From Lineus longissimus (Eukaryota > Nemertea > Pilidiophora > Heteronemertea > Lineidae), in the NCBI RefSeq assembly GCF_910592395.1, contig NC_088322.1, forward strand, positions 9,605,431-9,669,430: DNA of 64,000 bases, in the 5' to 3' direction. A model generated the notes under the pieces. That model did not search any database and was not told the origin of the DNA. It saw only the letters and a list, made by a program, of their open reading frames with translations. Shown here one piece after another: positions 57,735 to 64,000 of this stretch; the first letter of the stretch is position 1, and each line of letters starts with the position of its first letter. The position numbers and the translations under genes were made by a program.

Positions 57735-60650
57735 TTGACCGAAATTTTATTTAGGTTAGTTTCCTTCCCCAATAGACTAAACGTACAAAATTGGTCCCAC
57801 ATAATTTTCTCTCGGATGATGCCAATGAAACTCTCACAGCGAGTGGCATTAAATCAATTTTCAAAAAGAATTCCAAAAATCAATGGGATTCGGCGAGAAT
57901 TGTGGAGCAGTTCAAAGGATTTTTCATGGTCAGAGTTCAAAGTCTTCACAGTCAGCGGTTGCAAAACTATGGAATGTCAATAACAATGACCAAAATCAAT
58001 GAGCTGTTTTTGTGAAATTGTTGAAAAAGACATCCTTCTCCATCCTGGCCTTGTGTAGTAAGGGAACTTAACAGACTAGAGAGGAAGTCGTATTGTCGAC
58101 ATATCCAGGTAGATTTCGTATGCATAGTTCCATAATGGAAGAACTTCTACCTTTGGTGCACAAGGAGGAAATTTGTTCAGCCATCTTTTACAGACGACTG
58201 ACGTTTTTAAAGAGGATATGAGGTTGGCTCGGTCACATATCGTATAAAAAGATGTCACAGGATTACAAAATACGGCAGGCCTTAAGATGGGATCGATAAA
58301 GACACGCGATGACCTTGTTTGTAGACCCCGTTGCAGAACCGTATAAAAAAGCTGAAGTCCTTGCAGCTGTCGTCTAGACGATAGAATAGGCAGCAGCGCA
58401 AGCCTTTAGAATGTGGATTACGACTGTGTATGACATATGCTCTAGATAGAGGTAACGGGTAGTATACTAGTATACATGTCAAGTACAGTAGGTCTAAGTC
58501 ATTTGTAAGTTCGAAATCTATGACTTTGGTTTCTTAAGCTAGAAATCCCTGTAGGAAAATAGTGTGGGACTAATTCTCGATAGGGAATGCATTTCCTTTC
58601 ACACCGAAGTATGATGGTGGATGAACAACAGAAGTAAACAAACACGAAAAATGTTAGCGTAAAGAAAATCCTTTAATTGTCATAATTTTGGTACAACGAC
58701 AAACAAATCAATTATCATACTGCATTTTGGAGTCGAATGTAATCCGAAGATCGCCGAATTCACAATGGAGAGAACGAGTTTTGCCGATGATTCCCGACCG
58801 ATGTTTTTCTGGTCGGAAACTGTGGAGCTATAGATTAGTTAACTTGTTCTAAAACGTCAACATAAGAAAAAAAACAACCTTATTAAATGACATAGTCACG
58901 CTCATCGACGAACAAACCCAGAAATTTAACAGAATATGTTTGAGAGTGATCTCAAGAATGTTGAAATCCATTGTAGCAAATTAAGATGGTAAAGCGGTTC
59001 GTTTCCAAAGTGTTTGGCAGTTTGAACCAATCTACCTAGAGGAGCTTAATCCTAATCGGTGCAGTCTCTTTTTGGAATACACACATTTTGCTCATTGTAC
59101 AAGTATATTATATACAAGGTTATCATCAAGTCAACAATATTCAGAAATCCACCATGCAACTTTCTTTCATAAATAACTACAAAGCGGTAAAGCCGGGTAA
59201 GGGGCTATAACTGGGAACATGACGAATAATTGTGGGCGCCATTTTGAGCGAAAGGGGCCATATTGAAAACGAAATGAAACAGGCTGTTGATAAGAGACAA
59301 GACCACCATAGAATTTTAAAGCCTTTTAGCAAAAGTTGTCAATGTTTGACCGGATTGCATCAATTACTGCGTGGGTTGTGAATCTGAAATTTGGATATGA
59401 TGTTCAGGACAGTCGGGAAGTAACTGGTATAATTTAAACCGGTATTGACCACGGGCATTTTTAGATAATCGGGCAAATTGGAGAGACGTTGATATTTCCA
59501 CTCTTTTAACAAACTGGTAGAAAAATCTTTAAAAACACCCCCTACTGCCAAATGAGCAAAATTCAGAATTAATTTGTTCATCAAATGATTTCTTGTCATC
59601 TGTAGACTTGTCCCGGCAAATAGCTTTCCAATACCTCTCCAAATATGCACTTGACAGTTAAAAACATACTCGCGCCTAATTGATAGGTCTGGACCCTCCA
59701 ACCTATGAATATTCAATGGTGGTCTTGTCTCATAAATTGATATTACAGGAACTCATCATACAGATCGTGTATTCAGTCGAAATCAGTCGCCCCGTCCTTA
59801 AGAATGCATGGAAGCTCGAAACAGATCAATCATACGTATCAAAATATAAAAACTGAGTTCAATCAGAGCCACTTTAAAGATATAACATTTTTGCCGAAGT
59901 CATCACCTATTGCGTACTACGTAATAAATTTCGTTTTCCGATTGATGGGTTGACTGAAAGGATATTGCGGTATCGTTGGCATCTTGGTCCGCATCGGTGC
60001 CTCCTCGTTCGTTTCATTGAATCGAGAGCTTCTTGCAACTCTTCTGCTTCTGCTGGAACGATAGAAAATGTGACCTTGAAAACTAAACAGCGTCGCCTAG
60101 CGGGGAGGTACGAAACTATAAAAATAAAAATGACAATAATGTCGAAATTGCGCCATGCAAGGTCAGAGATGTTGTCGTTGTCGCCGCACCAGATTAACGT
60201 CACAAATTGAACACCATGTGATCAGACGTATACCAGGTGATCGCATCTTGTCACTAAATCTCACTCGTTAGAATGACATCACGTGATTATATTGCGACAC
60301 TAGAAGGCGTTGCTCAGGCGAACAGATCACTTTCGTCGTCTCCCGATTGATGGATTGACGCCGAAGAGTTGCCTGACGCGACAGATTCTATCCAGACAAC
60401 GGTCATTCCTCTTCGACAACATGGCTGCACGCTCCAATAATTGCTCCATGTCTGCAACGAAAAGACATGCAGACATAAGAAGCATGCAAAGAATCCCCCT
60501 TTTGGCAATTTGAGAACTACTCCTAGATTTGAACAGCGCCATCTGGAAAAAGAAAAAGAATGAGGGCCAACGTCCTGTCTGTGTAAAAGACGATAGCGTT
60601 GATATCTTTTCTCAACCTGACTGCTGATAACCTGGTTATTTCATATCATA
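57735..60650. other. Gene-free stretch with a related sequence pair
   Basis: No gene is recognised. Two places (59937-59960 and 60343-60365) share CCGATTGATGGNTTGAC; on the minus strand both read NPSIG plus basic residues. I cannot assign a family. Confidence 0.3.
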
Positions 60651-60655
60651 CATAA

Positions 60656-61195
60656 ATGATGTTGACGTGGCAATTTGGTGTTCACTGCGCCTGCATGACC
60701 AGGCGGCGAAATAAACCAAAGAGAGTATGGACCAGGCCCTGGATCAAAATGAGGGTGGATCATGGGGCATATCACTGCCTGTTAAAGGAGTTGCGGCTGA
60801 CTGACAAGCCATCATACAAAAACTTCCTGCGAATGGATGAAACTGCATTGGAAGAACTTCTTGAAAAGGTTTCACCACCCATTACGAAGTAAGATACTCT
60901 CTTGAGAGTTGTCATACCAGCTGCTTGTTCAAGTCACATGACCTCAGGTAGATCACATGATGCAAATCATATTTCTGATTGGCTGAAGAGTTTGCAACAT
61001 TTTTACAACATGCAACAAAGAATTGCATTGCATTTAATTGGCAACATTTTTACAACAATTTTACAACATGTTGTAAGACGCGTTTTGCTCTGTACACACT
61101 ATGCAACATTTTTGCAACATTTGTTGCAACCGGAAATGTTGTAAAAATGTTGCTGATATTTTGCTAGTGTACACAGGCCTTAAGACGGAAGCTTG
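60656..61195 (+). mobile_element. PIF/Harbinger transposon fragment
   Basis: The frame 60656-60892 encodes a HARBI1-like transposase start (RRRNKPKRVWTRPWI, YHCLLKELRL, YKNFLRMDETALEELLEKV) and stops at what could be a donor (GAA|GTAAGA). Downstream are many GCAACATTTTTACAACAT-type subterminal repeats and an end-like TAGTGTACACAGGCCTTAA. The nuclease core is absent, so this is a deleted copy. Confidence 0.8.
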
Positions 61196-61199
61196 TCCT

Positions 61200-64000
61200 T
61201 AGCGTGTATTTTTAAATCGCTCTACATTTACGTTTGTCCCAATAACGGCGGCGGGTGTAAATCGACGATGTACTCTTTTTTTTACCGACGTAAGACCATT
61301 TTTACATAAAACATGAGATAATTATGCGTGGTCGCGATCGGTCGACGCCGTTTCGAGTTTGGATAGACAATCGGTTGGCGACGCCAGAGCCTTTCAAAAC
61401 AATTATTGAAAAACTCTGGCGAAACCAACATGTCCGATGGGCATGATGTCATCTTGTGTCGGTTTTGATGTAATCGCTGCAATGGTCTCAGGTCGATGAA
61501 AATATAGCATGTACTTGTATATTTTTTTAGATGCGGGTTTGGCGAAGGTGGTAGAAGAAGAGAATGATACGGTAAGTATCAGAAAAAAGGAAGTTCTTAT
61601 TGAAAGCTCGTGACAATTTATCTAAAAAAATCATGTGCGTTGGTAAAAACAGACAATCTGAAGCCAGTTATGGGCCTCACTTGCAGTGCTTTAATATAAC
61701 GGCACGTCGGACTGCACCCGAACAATACAAAAATCGCTTGCGTTGTGAAAGGACAAATTCAACCCAAATAACTTCCCCTTTAAATGCCAGCATAAATGTG
61801 GGGATAGGACTACCACTAATTAGGAGCGTAGCGTTCATTATCAAACGCTGATCATCATCATCTGGTACACGTATGATAGTGCTGTCACAGGCAATTCAAC
61901 CTTTATTGGCAAACGAGTTTGGTCTTTCCTTATGGGACTCTAATTGAAATTGTTGGTTTCCGGTGTAGTTCATGACCAAGGGCGGAGTGTGGTTTCGATT
62001 CTGAGCTAATTAACGACCACCATCATTTGATATTCGAGCGCAGCCGGCGATCACCGAGAATTCAAAATACCTTTGGCTGGCTTTGCGTTGATCTGATCGC
62101 GAGGAAGTAAAATTTCAGGCATACGAAAAAGGGCAATCGCAGGCCCACTGCATGCGGATAAAATGATCGGTCTGTGAATGTGCCCGCCCTAGGAATGCGC
62201 GACTTTCTTCCAGTAACATAAATAGCTATCCCGCGGGTTTCAGACAACATCTGCCGGAAGTTTGGATATATCGGTTGATTAGTCCGGGAGACAAGCGGAA
62301 GTGGAAGCAGAAAGGGACAGCAGACTCAGAAGCGAGGAATTTCATTATGGTGATGCAAACCGCCGTCCCTCCCGAGTCGTTAGAGAGAATCTAATATTGT
62401 CATCGTTGGTCCATTTAACGTGACGATCACCATGACAATAAGATCCACCCTCTACCTGCACCAATTGAAATAAAACCGGAAATATCCCTGTTAAAATATA
62501 CAGCAAAACAATGGCGGCCCAATGGTGGCGGCCATGTTGAATAGCGGATTAAACTCTCACTGACCCTAGGTCAATCCATTTGCATATCTGTATCGTGCGC
62601 AAAAAATAGTTCTCAAAAGCTTATCGATATCCATCCCATTATTTGATACCTTTCGTGCGTATACACGTACAGAATGATCATGAGAGTAAACAATATTCTG
62701 AGCATACTGCAGTTAAAATCCAAAAATGAAATTTCATCGTTTCGTGGTCACGTGGCCAATCCAAAATGGCAGGCGTGCCAGCTCTTTTTTCTTTCTGTTG
62801 GTGTCTTTGTGTACGTTTCAGAGAGATGCCTTTACCTTTTGAAGTTATTGTTTCGCTTCGCATGATGCTTCAACCATAGGTTTGGACGAAAATGAAGATA
62901 TCAAAGTGCACTTAAGATACCTTTATATGAAATTGAGATGTCGTGTTCTCCTTCTAGATATTCAACCAAAGAAAATTTTACTTTGAAATTATCTGTGGTC
63001 GATAGGGTCAACATTCTGTTTATAATTGCTCGCGTGACGTTGGCATGGTTGGTCGTTAATGTTCATAGTCTCCATTATTGTAAAACGGAGTCCAAACATC
63101 ATCCTGAATCTTGTATGTACAACAGGATGGGTTGCCTACGCAGTATATATCATTTCTTTAAAATGATGAGGATGTGCATGGCGATGTTTGTATAAGATAC
63201 ATTATAATCATGTTTTAAAGTACATAAATATAGGTCAAAGTCAGAATGAAACTCAGAGTGGAACAAGCAAACCTCCTTGAAGTCTTTTAAGGATGATCAT
63301 AAATTCCGTCTACCAAACGTCACATCTGACACGTGCGATGAATTTGGTATAGTTCTGAAAGGAGCACGTTTCTTCTAAATATGTAAGGTAAAATGGTACA
63401 AGTATACCTCTTCACAGGCAGAAAACAGCTGGCAGTACACATCAAACTCTTATTCTCACTTTTTTTTCACCTCAAATAAATGTACCTTTAATTTTCATCT
63501 TATGAAAGAAAGGATAACAGAACAGATATCTCTGCTTATATTGATCCCAATAGCGTTTGACACAAATTTTAGACTTCTGCGTCTGTCGGTAAATTCTAAA
63601 GTTGTCGGTAATTAGTACGACCCAGGATTAGAAATACCAGGTCAAAAGATAAGCCCTTTTTGACCTTATAACTTTACTTTACCGAAAATGCCTTGTTAAT
63701 GCCTCACGGCACATCGGCCATCAACAAAGGTTCGACAAGATGGTGATGAAACGTTGTGAAATTCAATAGAGTGACATTTCTTTAATTAACGACTACGAAT
63801 CGATGCCATCAATGGAGTGAATTTTCTTTAATTAAATGATGACAAAGCCGAAGAACGACTACGAGTGTATTTTGGCATGACTGTGAGATCGCAACGCCTC
63901 TTTGGTAAGCTCCAAACAATTTTCTGTCAGTTCTGCCAGTGGTGGCTATTTTAGATAGGTGAAACAGGATTCACCGACCAACGATTCAAAAATTTGAATA
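61200..64000. other. Gene-free stretch
   Basis: No exon, RNA gene or element end could be supported in this last 2.8 kb. Confidence 0.35.

Overview
The window is animal genomic DNA. Genes are split into many short exons with GT-AG introns, introns and spacers are full of tandem repeats and small inverted-repeat transposons, and the recognisable proteins are metazoan. No phylum can be fixed from sequence alone. Frequent TAGGCCTA-like and TACATGTA-like words, CR1/L2-type LINE tails and many TTAA-flanked MITEs suggest a marine invertebrate, perhaps an echinoderm, hemichordate or lancelet (low confidence).

Four protein-coding genes can be rebuilt exon by exon with consistent reading phase. They form two head-to-head pairs. 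Pair 1: prohibitin-1 (minus, 9136-6684, 6 exons, 272 aa) and the La/SSB RNA-binding protein (plus, 10239-15872, 11 coding exons, 411 aa), about 1.1 kb apart. Pair 2: the Bro1-domain pseudophosphatase PTPN23/HD-PTP (minus, 39484-24290, 21 exons, 2183 aa) and a DegT/DnrJ/EryC1/StrS-type PLP aminotransferase (plus, 39898-43291, 4 exons, 441 aa), only 413 bp apart. La and PTPN23 converge on an 8 kb spacer holding a large minisatellite. The genes have unrelated jobs: mitochondrial inner-membrane scaffold, Pol III transcript chaperone, ESCRT endosomal sorting, and probable amino-sugar or related aminotransferase.

Layout: 1-1.47 kb, nothing recognised; 1.48-5.79 kb, a 126-bp minisatellite with a 1236-bp higher-order duplication; 6.3-9.1 kb, PHB; 10.2-16.7 kb, La; 17.3-21.4 kb, a long degenerate array whose core has a 96-bp unit; 21.9-23.8 kb, MITEs and a TACATGTA-rich repeat; 24.3-39.5 kb, PTPN23; 39.9-43.3 kb, the aminotransferase; 43.4-64 kb, a gene-poor region with foldback elements, a perfect hairpin, a GC-rich tandem repeat, MITEs, a LINE scrap and a PIF/Harbinger transposase fragment.

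The most unusual structures lie inside PTPN23. Intron 19 carries nine tandem 32-bp copies of a complete 3' splice-site module (branch-like sequence, pyrimidine tract and AG), the last being the real acceptor of exon 20. Exons 8-9 are flanked by two long inverted copies of one satellite-bearing element, so the pre-mRNA could fold and loop out exactly 261 in-frame nucleotides. The phosphatase domain has lost several catalytic residues. In one intron a TTAA-flanked transposon is cleanly nested inside an older MITE.
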